From Melioribacteraceae bacterium (GTDB taxonomy: Bacteria; Bacteroidota; Ignavibacteria; Ignavibacteriales; Melioribacteraceae), in assembly GCA_022181065.1 (NCBI GenBank), contig BQMY01000097.1:1-55205 (forward strand): a stretch of 55,205 nt of DNA, given 5' to 3'. The notes beneath the pieces were generated by a model. It was not told the origin of the DNA and searched no databases. It was given only the letters and a program-made list of their open reading frames with translations. The position numbers were made by a program, and so were the translations under genes. Positions within the stretch are counted from its first letter, which is position 1. Each line of letters begins with the position of its first letter. Shown here piece after piece: positions 35,961-44,100 of the stretch.

Positions 35961-37943
35961 TTCTATAGTTACCTGATTGGTTATCAGATACTCAATGCTT
36001 TTCTTCAAGTTCGACGCTCCCCTGAATTGCGGATTTATAGCAAGACATTGATTTATTGATGTTAACGCCGCGTCATATTTTCTGGAATTAAGGTATGCCC
36101 CCGACAAATTATACCAGGTTTGCGCGTCGGTGCTCTTGAATTCGATTGCTTTCCGTAAGAATGTTATAGCTTTGGAGTTGAAACCTCTGTCAAGTTCTAT
36201 AATTCCAAGCCATTTGCAGCTGAAGAAATCGGGTTCGATATCATAACGTCGCTTCACAAAATCGTACGCTGCATCATAATATTTTTTCGCAAGGAGTTTT
36301 TCCGCGGCAAACTGATAGTATTCGTATATTATCGGAAACTGGTCAATTACCGTGTTGTAATGCGCAATAAATCCGGGAATATTTCCTTTTTCCAACAGGT
36401 GATCCGCAATTTTTCTGTGGGCTTCTTCCCATGCCATCTTGTCATCAATAACGAGCAGCGCAAGTGAATCCTGGTATGTTTTCGCGTTAAAAAGTTTCAT
36501 CGTCTCCGCTGCTGTATAGGCTTTATCTACATAAGGCCAATCGGTTTTAAGTATGATAATTCTGTAACGGGCAAGGGTCGAATCGAAATTTGTGAAATCA
36601 AAATTATTCACAACTATGCTGTCAGCTTTTGCTTCTGGTAAAGTTACCCGGTCTCTCCCGGGAAGCATATTTGTTTTTGTCATAACATCAAGAAACTGAG
36701 CGCCCATCATCTGGTAAGCCTTCAGGTTGGGATGAAGGTGATCTACCATCAAATTATCACCAACAATTCCGTTGGGACTAGCATTGTTTATCAGTGAGTC
36801 GATATTTACCAGTGGCGCGGAATATTCCTTCGCCAAACTTTCAATGACTTCATTGAATTTTTCAGGTGCGCGAAAGCGTAGAGCATCAAGATCTTTTGAG
36901 TAACGGAATAATGAATCCGCTATACTATAATTACCTGATTCATACGCTTCTTTTGCCTGATCATAAACAGACTTTGCTTTCGGTAATCCTTCCTCAGGAA
37001 GAGATATAAAAGGTCGCTGATCTTTCAGATTTGAAGTAAGATTTCCCACGATAACCGGGATATTGTTTTCGTTTAGTATCGATAAAATTTCATCAAGGTT
37101 AGCGCGGAATTGCTCAACTCCCGCATGGTAGGTATCAGAGTTTAATGTGATACTCTGTTCCTGTGCCATTCTCGCCATCAGTGTACCGCCTCGCTTCGCT
37201 TTTTCCGAGAACAAACCGTAAAAGGCTCTGATAACATTACGTGTTAACTGAAATGTACGGAGTTTGTTGAGAGCAAGATTAAGTTTAATGAGACTCCGGG
37301 TATTTCCGATACTTTCCATCGAACCTACACCAAGGGCACCGTAATATTCATTATGTCCGGCATAGATTAACACACCGTCAGGATCATGCTCCAGTATGCC
37401 CGGAAGTATATCGAGCAGGGTATAACTGTTGATTGCCGACATCGCGCAATTCACAACCTCTATGGTGTTGTAAGGGTACATTATTTCTAGTCGTTTTCTG
37501 ATATATTTCGCGAACGAACCATTGGGCGCGTATGGATAACCGGCCGCGCTACTACCGCCAATAACAAAAATTCGTATGGCGTTTTGTTTCTTATCAACGT
37601 CAAAAACATCTTTGCTGGAGTAAGGTACATTTTCGGTGTTATAAAAGTATCGTTTGGCGAGATCGGGATTTAACATAAGTTTTGTATCTGTTACATTAAC
37701 CCATTGTTCATAATCTTCACCATAATCAGTAATTCTCAAACCGAGTTCAAGGAAGAGGAAAAAGATTACAGGAATAGCGAGTGCGAGAATGTAAAAAATA
37801 AAAGGAGTCTTTTTTCGTGGGATTTCGGAGATATATTCTTCTACATCCGAAAGTTTAACACTTAGTCTTTCCGCGATCTTTTTTGCGCTTAATTTTTTAT
37901 GGTTTTTATTTACAAATTCTTTTTGATTACTTGAAAGAGCCAC
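35958..37943 (-). CDS. Membrane-anchored SGNH/GDSL hydrolase-like protein with TPR tail
   Basis: This 661-residue protein has an unusual order. Residues 1-42 look like a small helix-turn-helix (KKLSAKKIAERLSVKLSDVEEYI). One membrane helix lies at about 47-68. The SGNH domain carries block I GGSSAAG (S131 or S132 as nucleophile candidate), GHNE in the middle and DHLHPN near residue 400. C-terminal tetratricopeptide-like helices occupy about 540-655. Related proteins with GGSxAxG modify envelope glycans, but no substrate can be named. The N-terminal HTH-like module could instead be a cytoplasmic docking motif. Confidence 0.8.
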   Translation of the reverse strand: MALSSNQKEFVNKNHKKLSAKKIAERLSVKLSDVEEYISEIPRKKTPFIFYILALAIPVIFFLFLELGLRITDYGEDYEQWVNVTDTKLMLNPDLAKRYFYNTENVPYSSKDVFDVDKKQNAIRIFVIGGSSAAGYPYAPNGSFAKYIRKRLEIMYPYNTIEVVNCAMSAINSYTLLDILPGILEHDPDGVLIYAGHNEYYGALGVGSMESIGNTRSLIKLNLALNKLRTFQLTRNVIRAFYGLFSEKAKRGGTLMARMAQEQSITLNSDTYHAGVEQFRANLDEILSILNENNIPVIVGNLTSNLKDQRPFISLPEEGLPKAKSVYDQAKEAYESGNYSIADSLFRYSKDLDALRFRAPEKFNEVIESLAKEYSAPLVNIDSLINNASPNGIVGDNLMVDHLHPNLKAYQMMGAQFLDVMTKTNMLPGRDRVTLPEAKADSIVVNNFDFTNFDSTLARYRIIILKTDWPYVDKAYTAAETMKLFNAKTYQDSLALLVIDDKMAWEEAHRKIADHLLEKGNIPGFIAHYNTVIDQFPIIYEYYQFAAEKLLAKKYYDAAYDFVKRRYDIEPDFFSCKWLGIIELDRGFNSKAITFLRKAIEFKSTDAQTWYNLSGAYLNSRKYDAALTSINQCLAINPQFRGASNLKKSIEYLITNQVTIE

Positions 37944-38067
37944 TTATACCTCAATGAAAATTAACACCTTTAACAAGTTATTTAAATTTTTAGAAAATTT
38001 CATTTTTCTTTTTGACGATTAACAAATTATTAACTACATTTACAATCTGTAAATTTTAGATTCACCC

Positions 38068-38155
38068 GGAGGGGTGGCAGAGCTGGTTGAATGCGGCGGT
38101 CTTGAAAACCGTTGTGGGTTTGCGCTCACCGGGGGTTCGAATCCCTCCCCCTCCG
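38068..38155 (+). tRNA. tRNA-Ser (anticodon TGA)
   Basis: This 88-nt tRNA is complete. The acceptor GGAGGGG pairs with CCCCTCC and the discriminator is G. The anticodon loop is CTTGAAA with anticodon TGA at 38103-38105. The long variable arm (TGTGGGTTTGCGCTCAC) is typical of class II tRNAs, and the T-loop is TTCGAAT. CCA is not encoded. A terminator follows at 38163. Five partial and altered copies follow downstream; this is the only intact one. Confidence 0.95.
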
Positions 38156-38162
38156 CAAGTTG

Positions 38163-38198
38163 AAAAAGTCTTTTCGGTATTTCCGGAAAGACTTTTTT
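38163..38198 (+). terminator. Terminator after tRNA-Ser
   Basis: AGTCTTTTCGG pairs (one mismatch) with CCGGAAAGACT around TATTT, with an A-run before and T6 after. It is copied with each downstream repeat at 38366-38401, 38569-38604 and 39188-39223. Confidence 0.85.
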
Positions 38199-38245
38199 CG
38201 TTTAAACACTTCTCATCAAAGACAAGTTTGAATGCGGCAGTCTTG

Positions 38246-38272
38246 CCACCGCTTTGCGGGGTCCCTTCGGGA
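38246..38272 (+). repeat. Double-hairpin mini-element in the anticodon loop (unit A)
   Basis: This 27-nt insert reads CACCGC, loop TTT, GCGGG, G, TCCC, loop TTC, GGGA. It splits the anticodon TG^A. Equivalent inserts lie in units B, C (38652-38678, mutated), D and E. It is homologous to the T-loop insert 38308-38337. Confidence 0.85.
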
Positions 38273-38307
38273 AAAACCGTTGTGGGTTTGCGCTCACCGG
38301 GGGTTCG

Positions 38308-38337
38308 TCACCGCACAGCGGGATCCCAATAATGGGA
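38308..38337 (+). repeat. Double-hairpin mini-element in the T-loop (unit A)
   Basis: This 30-nt insert reads CACCGC, loop ACA, GCGGG, A, TCCC, loop AATAAT, GGGA, placed between TTCG and AAT of the T-loop. Stems match those of the anticodon-loop insert exactly while both loops differ. Copies also occur in units B and D, the latter with one G-to-A change. Confidence 0.85.
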
Positions 38338-38760
38338 AATCCATTTTCTCCCCCTCCGCAAGTTGAAAAAGTCTTTTCGGTATTTCCGGAAAGACTTTTT
38401 TCGTTTAAACACTTCTCATCAAAGACAAGTTTGAATGCGGCGGTCTTGCCACCGCTTTGCGGGGTCCCTTCGGGAAAAACCGTTGTGGGTTTGCGCTCAC
38501 CGGGGGTTCGTCACCGCACAGCGGGATCCCAATAATGGGAAATCCATTTTCTCCCCCTCCGCAAGTTGAAAAAGTCTTTTCGGTATTTCCGGAAAGACTT
38601 TTTTCGTTTAAATACTTCTCATCAAAGACAAGTTTGAATGCGGCGGTCTTGCCACCGCTTCGCGGGGTTCTTTCGGGAAAAACCGTTTGAGTTGCATCCC
38701 CGTTTGCGGAATATCCGTTCTACTCCTCCGCGATATTCTTTTGATTACAACAAAATCTTG

Positions 38761-38768
38761 TATATTTC
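38761..38768 (+). promoter_or_regulatory. Possible -7 box of the second GIY-YIG gene
   Basis: TATATTTC resembles the TAnnTTTG box and ends 28 bp before the ATG, the same spacing as at 19203 and 28870. TTTTG lies 17 bp upstream as a possible -33 element. The gene may thus have its own promoter independent of tRNA-Ser. Confidence 0.35.
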
Positions 38769-38795
38769 GGCTTACACATTTAAGTTCGAAAGTAT

Positions 38796-39047
38796 ATGAA
38801 TTACACTGTCTATATTCTTAAAAGTGAATTAAACGGACGTCATTATGTTGGTCACACAGGAGATATTGATGCCAGACTGAAGGCACATAATTCCGGTAAG
38901 GTTCGCTCCACAAAAGCATACAGAACTTGGAAAATAATTTATAAAGAGGAATATCCCGACAAACAATCCGCATACAAAAGGGAAATGGAAATTAAAGGTT
39001 ACAAAGGTGGGGAGAGCTTTAAACTATTAATTGATTTACAAGCGTGA
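38796..39047 (+). CDS. Small GIY-YIG endonuclease-like protein in the tRNA-Ser array
   Basis: This 83-residue protein opens MNYTVYILKS, then HYVGHT, ARLKAHNSG, a YRTWKIIY segment and a Lys-rich end. It has the same GIY-YIG/UPF0213 core as the proteins at 81 and 458 but is clearly divergent from them (the motif is shared, most other positions differ). It lies between the degenerate unit C and unit D; its stop codon is 2 bp before unit D. No strong Shine-Dalgarno is visible. The recurrence of this family inside tRNA-fragment arrays of a different tRNA suggests a functional link rather than chance. Confidence 0.85.
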   Translation: MNYTVYILKSELNGRHYVGHTGDIDARLKAHNSGKVRSTKAYRTWKIIYKEEYPDKQSAYKREMEIKGYKGGESFKLLIDLQA

Positions 39048-39049
39048 TG

Positions 39050-39330
39050 TTGAATGCGGCGGTCTTGCCACCGCTTTGCGGGGTCCCTTCGGGAAAAACC
39101 GTTGTGGGTTTGCGCTCACCGGGGGTTCGTCACCGCACAGCGAGATCCCAATAATGGGAAATCCATTTTCTCCCCCTCCGCAAGTTGAAAAAGTCTTTTC
39201 GGTATTTCCGGAAAGACTTTTTTCGTTTAAACACTTCTCATCAAAGACAAGTTTGAATGCGGCGGTCTTGCCACCGCTTTGCGGGGTCCCTTCGGGAAAA
39301 ACCGTTGTGGGTTTGCGCTCACCGGGGGTT
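39050..39330 (+). repeat. tRNA-Ser-derived repeats, units D and E
   Basis: Unit D (39050-39252) is another 203-bp copy with both mini-elements and the terminator. Unit E (39253-39330) breaks off in the T-arm at GGGGGTT, the T-loop position where insertions occur in the other copies. The GIY-YIG gene therefore has tRNA-derived repeats on both sides. Confidence 0.9.
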
Positions 39331-39422
39331 AATAATCTCTACTAATATGGTTATAAAGTTTACAACTTAAGTAAACCGGGATTGTTCTGATAATTGTTTA
39401 ATTATTATTCTGATGCGTCTAA

Positions 39423-39698
39423 TTAAATAATTTCATACCAGGTAAGAATTATCACTAATGCCGTTGACACAATTACCGCGATGTTCCAATACTTTACCTC
39501 AGCAAACTTTTTATCTTTATACTTATCTTTTATTGATTCAAATATTACCATCATAAATGGGGGAATTGCCGCGGGTAGATACTTTATCGGCTGAGGCAGA
39601 ATCTTTTTTGAAAAGTATGCCAGAACTATAATACAAATGCCTGTTACCAAAGCTATTTGCACATGAGGTGATTTTACAAACTTTTTTAACTTCGACAT
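39423..39698 (-). CDS. Small membrane protein, hypothetical
   Basis: This 91-residue basic protein has three probable membrane helices (VQIALVTGICIIVLAYF, IKYLPAAIPPFMMVIF, WNIAVIVSTALVIILTW). The GAAGGTG ribosome site 4-10 bases before the ATG is good. No family recognised. It is the last gene of a small minus-strand cluster (40220-39423) with another membrane protein and a 32-codon frame. Confidence 0.6.
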   Translation of the reverse strand: MSKLKKFVKSPHVQIALVTGICIIVLAYFSKKILPQPIKYLPAAIPPFMMVIFESIKDKYKDKKFAEVKYWNIAVIVSTALVIILTWYEII

Positions 39699-39736
39699 TA
39701 TTCACCTTCTTCTTATTGCTGTATTCTGCAATTTAT

Positions 39737-39835
39737 TCATTTTTTCATAATATTGACCACTTCATCAAGATTTTCTATGTCAGCCAGTGATCTATCAGCA
39801 AAAGAAACTTTTAGTATGTAATCCTCTTTATTCAC
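39737..39835 (-). CDS. Possible 32-residue coding frame
   Basis: A GTG-started frame overlaps the end of the upstream membrane protein gene by 8 bp and encodes MNKEDYILKVSFADRSLADI followed by ENLDEVVNIMKK, then TGA. The charged, amphipathic composition and the overlap typical of coupled genes make it plausible. It has no recognised family and could be chance. Confidence 0.35.
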   Translation of the reverse strand: MNKEDYILKVSFADRSLADIENLDEVVNIMKK

Positions 39836-40220
39836 CTAATTTTTTTATGATAAATGTTGCAAGATAGGCCTCCAAAATACTTAATGGAATGGCAAATGGT
39901 AAAATCCCGTAAGGGAGGACACTCATATTTCCCGTTACAAGCCACATTAAAACGAAGCCCATAAACCATGCAATGAAAGTAGTTTGAAGCAGAGAAAACT
40001 TCCGCGATACTATATAAATCCCTGTAGCAAAACATAACGACCATAGCCCCCAGATTGCTCCGTTAACAGGTTCGGATGGAAAAATTAATCCCATACTTTC
40101 ATAATGATTTGACCAGTATGATTTTAGTAAAAATTCATTCCGTACGAATTCAGAAATACTTATCCATATTGTAGCCACGAGGATTGGGAAGATCATTTTA
40201 AATAAATGCTTTTTTGCCAT
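39828..40220 (-). CDS. Four-helix membrane protein, hypothetical
   Basis: This 130-residue protein has about four transmembrane helices (FKMIFPILVATIWISIS, AIWGLWSLCFATGIYIV, TTFIAWFMGFVLMWLV, ILPFAIPLSILEAYLATFI). GGGAG lies just upstream of the ATG. The family is not recognised, though similar proteins of about this size are common in Bacteroidetes-type genomes. It heads the small minus-strand cluster. Confidence 0.6.
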   Translation of the reverse strand: MAKKHLFKMIFPILVATIWISISEFVRNEFLLKSYWSNHYESMGLIFPSEPVNGAIWGLWSLCFATGIYIVSRKFSLLQTTFIAWFMGFVLMWLVTGNMSVLPYGILPFAIPLSILEAYLATFIIKKLGE

Positions 40221-40390
40221 TTATACTCCCTACCAATTTTTGCTGTTTTATTGAAAATAATCTCCTTCTCGTAAAATCACATTCGCCAATTGTTACCTGC
40301 GCAGAAGAATCGAAGAAATATATACATTTTTTATATATAAATATTAAGAATACAATAGAACATACTGTCCGAGTCAAAACAAAGCTATTG

Positions 40391-41422
40391 TTAACTATTA
40401 TTCCCAATTATTTTGAAAATTCTGCTATTTATGATTTCTGACAAGTTCCAGTTGTACAATTCAGAGTCGGTGGTACTGTAGAATGCAACAACGACTGCGT
40501 CAGTATCCTTATCATACATTGCGAAACTCTGGTAGCCGGGCACCCAGCCAGAATGTTCATATTTATAAATGGAAGAATATATTTCCTCTTCTCCTGGTTC
40601 AAATAAAGTTCCATCGTTCAAAGCTCTCAGGAATCTACCAACATCTTCTGCCGAAGCTAACATACCATGTTCCGCCTCCTTTAAATCGTGCGGATACCCC
40701 ACATGATACCCACTCATCACATCGTTCAAATCCACTTCCCTCAAAGAACTAAAAGTGTTATTAAGATTCAGGGGACTTAAAATTTCATCCTGAATAAATT
40801 GAAAATTGCCATAACCAAGTACGTCATCCATTATCTTGTTTATCAAGAGATAATTAGTATTACAATATTCATAGTCTTCGCCCGGATTAAAGTTTGCCGG
40901 TTTATCCTGAATCAATGCCAGACTCTCTTCAAATGACCTTGTTGGAGCAGCCCAAAAATTCGGAGTGTCTGTAAAATTGGGAATACCACTCCTATGCTGA
41001 ATCATCAGTCTGAGCGTGATCTTCTCAGCGTTTTCGATTTTTCCAACAAGATCAGGTAAATAGTCGGCAATAGTTTTATCCAGGGAGAGTTTTCCGGCAC
41101 TCACCAGTTTGGTCACGGCTACAGCATCATAAAGCTTACTTATACTGGCAATTTTATACAGAGCCTGAGGTTTGGCAGGAATTCGGGATTCACGATTGTG
41201 CCATCCGGCAGCATAATATTGAGCCGGTTTACCCGTTTGCTCTATATAGACGATCATTCCGTCAAACCCATGACTAATCGCTTCATCAAGCTGTTCCTGA
41301 ACTGTATCCGGAAGTGGCAGTATCCATGCCTTTACCAAAAGCCAGGGTACAAAAAACATTGAAACAATCGTTCCAGTCAACAATGCTAATCTAACTATCA
41401 GTTTTGTTTTTTTGTTTGTCAT
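40391..41422 (-). CDS. Serine hydrolase of the class C beta-lactamase / DD-peptidase family
   Basis: This 343-residue protein has an N-terminal membrane anchor (LALLTGTIVSMFFVPWLLVKAW). The family motifs are SISK (S93-x-x-K96), YCN (Y186-x-N188) and a late HSGWVPGY segment standing in for the third motif. Such proteins are D-aminopeptidases, esterases or penicillin-binding relatives; nothing in the sequence favours true beta-lactamase activity. It is a single minus-strand gene in an AT-rich region. Confidence 0.85.
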   Translation of the reverse strand: MTNKKTKLIVRLALLTGTIVSMFFVPWLLVKAWILPLPDTVQEQLDEAISHGFDGMIVYIEQTGKPAQYYAAGWHNRESRIPAKPQALYKIASISKLYDAVAVTKLVSAGKLSLDKTIADYLPDLVGKIENAEKITLRLMIQHRSGIPNFTDTPNFWAAPTRSFEESLALIQDKPANFNPGEDYEYCNTNYLLINKIMDDVLGYGNFQFIQDEILSPLNLNNTFSSLREVDLNDVMSGYHVGYPHDLKEAEHGMLASAEDVGRFLRALNDGTLFEPGEEEIYSSIYKYEHSGWVPGYQSFAMYDKDTDAVVVAFYSTTDSELYNWNLSEIINSRIFKIIGNNS

Positions 41423-41610
41423 ATTATTGCTGCCAGTATTTATAAAGATTAGTCGCGGTTATCAGAATTATCTTTTTTATAGTACTACTATAAATTATAG
41501 AATCAAGAATCCAGCACCGAATATATGGCTTTAAGATAAGTCAAACAAAAATATCTACGAAAGTTGGCTGGACTAAAAACTACAAAATAAATTCAAAACG
41601 GGGAAGTATT

Positions 41611-41638
41611 AAAAAAAGAGGAGGCGCAATGATCCTCC
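41611..41638 (-). terminator. Terminator of the GHL10-type gene
   Basis: GGAGG and CCTCC pair around a 9-nt loop and, on the minus strand, lead into TCTTTTTTT. Confidence 0.65.
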
Positions 41639-41657
41639 CCCGAAATAATTATATTGT

Positions 41658-41689
41658 ACCGGGTCCTTCGAAGGGCTCAGGCACCCGGT
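41658..41689. repeat. REP-like hairpin downstream of the GHL10-type gene
   Basis: ACCGGGT (41658-41664) pairs with ACCCGGT (41683-41689). The loop has CCTTCGA..GGCTCAGG, similar to the segment near 1109-1130. Both lie just downstream of T9SS cargo genes. Confidence 0.5.
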
Positions 41690-41742
41690 TAAGTATAATG
41701 GTGGTGAGCTTTTACCTGCTCCGACAATTTGCCGGTAACACT

Positions 41743-44100
41743 CTATTTCATTAAAATGAGTTTCTTCTGACTGCTGAATTCAGGTGTTGAGATACGATAA
41801 ATATATATTCCTGATGAGAGCGCGGACGCGTTAAAGCTGACGGTATGTGTACCGGCTGATTTAACTCCATCCAGTAATGTTGCTACTTCTCTTCCGAGGA
41901 TATCATATACTTTCAGCGTAACCATCGACTGTTCAGGCAATGAAAATCTGATTTTAGTCAACGGGTTAAACGGATTCGGGTAGTTTTGAGATAATGAGTA
42001 ATCACTCGGAATGTTTTCCTCTTCGAGTGAGGTTAATTGTTCAGTTTTGAAACCGAATGCCTCTGACCACTGACCGGAACCGAGATCATTAATTCCACTT
42101 ACTCTCCACCAGTAAACCCTGAAATAATCCAGACCTGTAGCGATAACAGATGTATCTCCAACTACAACGGTATCAAATGCTACTGAGGGTTCATCGAAGT
42201 ATTTGTTGATACCAACCTGTATTCTGTATGATGTAGCGCTTTCTTTTTTCGCCCATACAAGTTCCGGATTTACTGACAAGTCAGTGCTTGCATGTTCAGG
42301 ATACAATAATATCGGTTCTGCCGGGTATCCGGTTGTGAAACTGAAAACATCACTATATTCACTCTCACCAGCGGGATTATATCCTTTTACTCTCCAGTAA
42401 TAAGTCCTCTCACCTTCGAGCACCAATGGCTGATAAGTTGTGTCTGTTATGTTTTCCCACACAAGTGTGTTCCCTGCGGGGAAAGAATCTTCATCCGATA
42501 TTTCAAGTGTGTACTGCGAGGTAATATGTTTGTAATTCCATTTCAGTTCAACATCTTTGGCGATATCATCAGCACCATTTGCTGGAAATTCGAGTGGGGG
42601 TGCTTCAGGAGCGGCAACTTCAATCACATTGCTGATAACAGATTCATTGAAGTTTCTATCAAAAGCGGTAACAACAAAGTACTGGGTACTTCCCTGATTG
42701 TTCGCGAGAAGATTAAAGTGTTTTTGTCCGGTGAGCATCTCAAAATTGTCGGTATTTTCCAGATCGGAAGGATTTATTGTCGGGGTATCAAAACGATATA
42801 CACCATAGAAAAATGCGGTATCGCCATCTGATGCAGGTTGGGGTATATCCCAAACCAGCGCTCCAAGTCCAACTTCCGGAGATAGACCTGTGACAAGATT
42901 TTGAACAGCGTTTGGAGCAATTCCATCGAGCCAGTTCATTGTTGGAGGAACAGCCGGATTTCTGTATAGGTCGTTTCTTAATGAATCTGTAAATCCTTTT
43001 TCGTTATCAAGAACACCGGCACGCGCTCTGAAAAACACACTGCCTCCTGCGGTAGCGTTAGCACGATTGGCACGCATTTGTCGCTGAATTTCTGATATAT
43101 CCGGGAAATCGGGTATGCGATAGGCTGCATGTCCCGGATAAAAATGTTTGTCATAAACAGATACAGAGTCCGCCCACCAGTTCATTAGTGAACCATAATC
43201 CTGATTGCCACCATGCCTCCAATAAAGCTGAGGAGTAAGGTAATCGAGTTTGCCGCGCTGCATCCAGTTCATCGGATCACAATAGAGTGAGTAGTATGAT
43301 GAAAGCCCCGAAACGCCGGCGGGGTAACCACTCTTCCAGATTCCAAATGGTGACACACCAAATTTTACATGCGGTTTAACTTCTTTAATGTTGGTGTAAA
43401 CCGAATCGACGAAGATATTTACATTATCTCTTCTCCAGGAGTTGATATCGGAAAAGCCACGCGGTTCTGCCTGAAAAGTGGACCAGTCCTGATTAGAAAT
43501 ACCTTCATAAGGATAGAAGTAATCGTCGAAATGAACGCCGTCAATATCATAACGGTTTACAACATCCATGATAACATCAACCACATATTCACGGACTTCC
43601 GCCATTCCGGGATTAAGTATTTTTAAACTTCCTGACTGGATAGTCCATTCGGGATGAGTAATAGTAACGTGTGACGAGTGTTTGGGGTATCCTGCTCCCC
43701 TGTCGGCACGGTACGGATTAAACCATGCGTGAAATTCAATTCCTCGTTTGTGTGCTTCTTCAACGGCGAATTCGAGCGGATCGTAAAACGGTGCCGGTCC
43801 CTGCCCCTGAACGCCTGTCATATAGTATGACCATGGTTCATAGCTGCTGTTGTAAAACGCGTCGCATTCCGAGCGAACCTGAAAAACAACCGCGTTAAAA
43901 TTGAGTTTCTTAAGTTCATCAAAAAGATAGATTATCTGTGATTTTTGCTCTTCAGTTGAAAGATGTGGATTTGTAGGCCAGTCAAGGTTAACTACCGTTG
44001 CAATCCACGCAGCTCTGAACTCATCTTTGGGCGGAGGATTCTGCGCAAAAATAATTGAAGAGATAAATAGCAATAATAAAAAGGTCGATCTTGAAAGCAT
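41743..44100 (-). CDS. GHL10/DUF187 glycoside-hydrolase-like protein with T9SS sorting domain
   Basis: This 785-residue secreted protein has a signal peptide (FLLLLFISSIIFAQ) and a TIM-barrel GHL10 (DUF187) domain at about 25-400. Conserved segments are RAAWIATVVNLDWP, FNAVVFQVRSECDAFY, GIEFHAWFNPYRA and YDIDGVHFDDYFYPY, the last carrying catalytic-type acidic residues. Two or three fibronectin-like modules (about 500-690) precede the sorting domain with QNYPNPFNPLTKIRF. Relatives are thought to act on peptidoglycan or surface polysaccharide, but the bond cleaved is uncertain. Exported by T9SS. Confidence 0.9.
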   Translation of the reverse strand: MLSRSTFLLLLFISSIIFAQNPPPKDEFRAAWIATVVNLDWPTNPHLSTEEQKSQIIYLFDELKKLNFNAVVFQVRSECDAFYNSSYEPWSYYMTGVQGQGPAPFYDPLEFAVEEAHKRGIEFHAWFNPYRADRGAGYPKHSSHVTITHPEWTIQSGSLKILNPGMAEVREYVVDVIMDVVNRYDIDGVHFDDYFYPYEGISNQDWSTFQAEPRGFSDINSWRRDNVNIFVDSVYTNIKEVKPHVKFGVSPFGIWKSGYPAGVSGLSSYYSLYCDPMNWMQRGKLDYLTPQLYWRHGGNQDYGSLMNWWADSVSVYDKHFYPGHAAYRIPDFPDISEIQRQMRANRANATAGGSVFFRARAGVLDNEKGFTDSLRNDLYRNPAVPPTMNWLDGIAPNAVQNLVTGLSPEVGLGALVWDIPQPASDGDTAFFYGVYRFDTPTINPSDLENTDNFEMLTGQKHFNLLANNQGSTQYFVVTAFDRNFNESVISNVIEVAAPEAPPLEFPANGADDIAKDVELKWNYKHITSQYTLEISDEDSFPAGNTLVWENITDTTYQPLVLEGERTYYWRVKGYNPAGESEYSDVFSFTTGYPAEPILLYPEHASTDLSVNPELVWAKKESATSYRIQVGINKYFDEPSVAFDTVVVGDTSVIATGLDYFRVYWWRVSGINDLGSGQWSEAFGFKTEQLTSLEEENIPSDYSLSQNYPNPFNPLTKIRFSLPEQSMVTLKVYDILGREVATLLDGVKSAGTHTVSFNASALSSGIYIYRISTPEFSSQKKLILMK

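Larger units (their letters stand above)
38228..38735 (+). repeat. tRNA-Ser-derived 203-bp tandem repeats, units A-C
   Basis: Units A (38228-38430) and B (38431-38633) each contain tRNA-Ser from the D-loop to the discriminator, its terminator and spacer. C (38634 to about 38735) is degenerate and truncated. All lack the first 19 nt of the tRNA. Relative to the real tRNA, A and B have a 27-nt insert between the second and third anticodon bases (38246-38272 in A), a 30-nt insert after TTCG of the T-loop (38308-38337 in A) and 5 extra nt. This accounts for 203 versus 141 bp. They cannot fold into functional tRNA. Confidence 0.9.
41423..41742. other. Intergenic region between serine hydrolase and GHL10 genes
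   Basis: This 320-bp gap holds the terminator of the minus-strand GHL10 gene (41611-41638) and a 7-bp hairpin, ACCGGGT/ACCCGGT (41658-41689), whose loop contains CCTTCGAAGGGCTCAGG. The rest is AT-rich, probably containing the serine hydrolase promoter. No gene is seen. Confidence 0.5.

Noticed and set aside
38246-38272. Self-splicing or archaeal-type tRNA intron in the anticodon loop
   Set aside because: The insert is only 27 nt with two tiny hairpins, no bulge-helix-bulge motif, and the host copies lack the 5' part of the tRNA, so splicing could not restore a functional tRNA.
38087-38690. Three overlapping frames of 77-93 codons across the tRNA-Ser repeats
   Set aside because: They translate tRNA-derived DNA (for example VGLRSPGV from the variable and T arms), repeat with the 203-bp unit and lack ribosome sites. 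They are by-products of the repeats, not genes.
38228-39330. Possible CRISPR array
   Set aside because: The repeat unit is 203 bp, derived from a tRNA, with no unique spacers and no cas genes.
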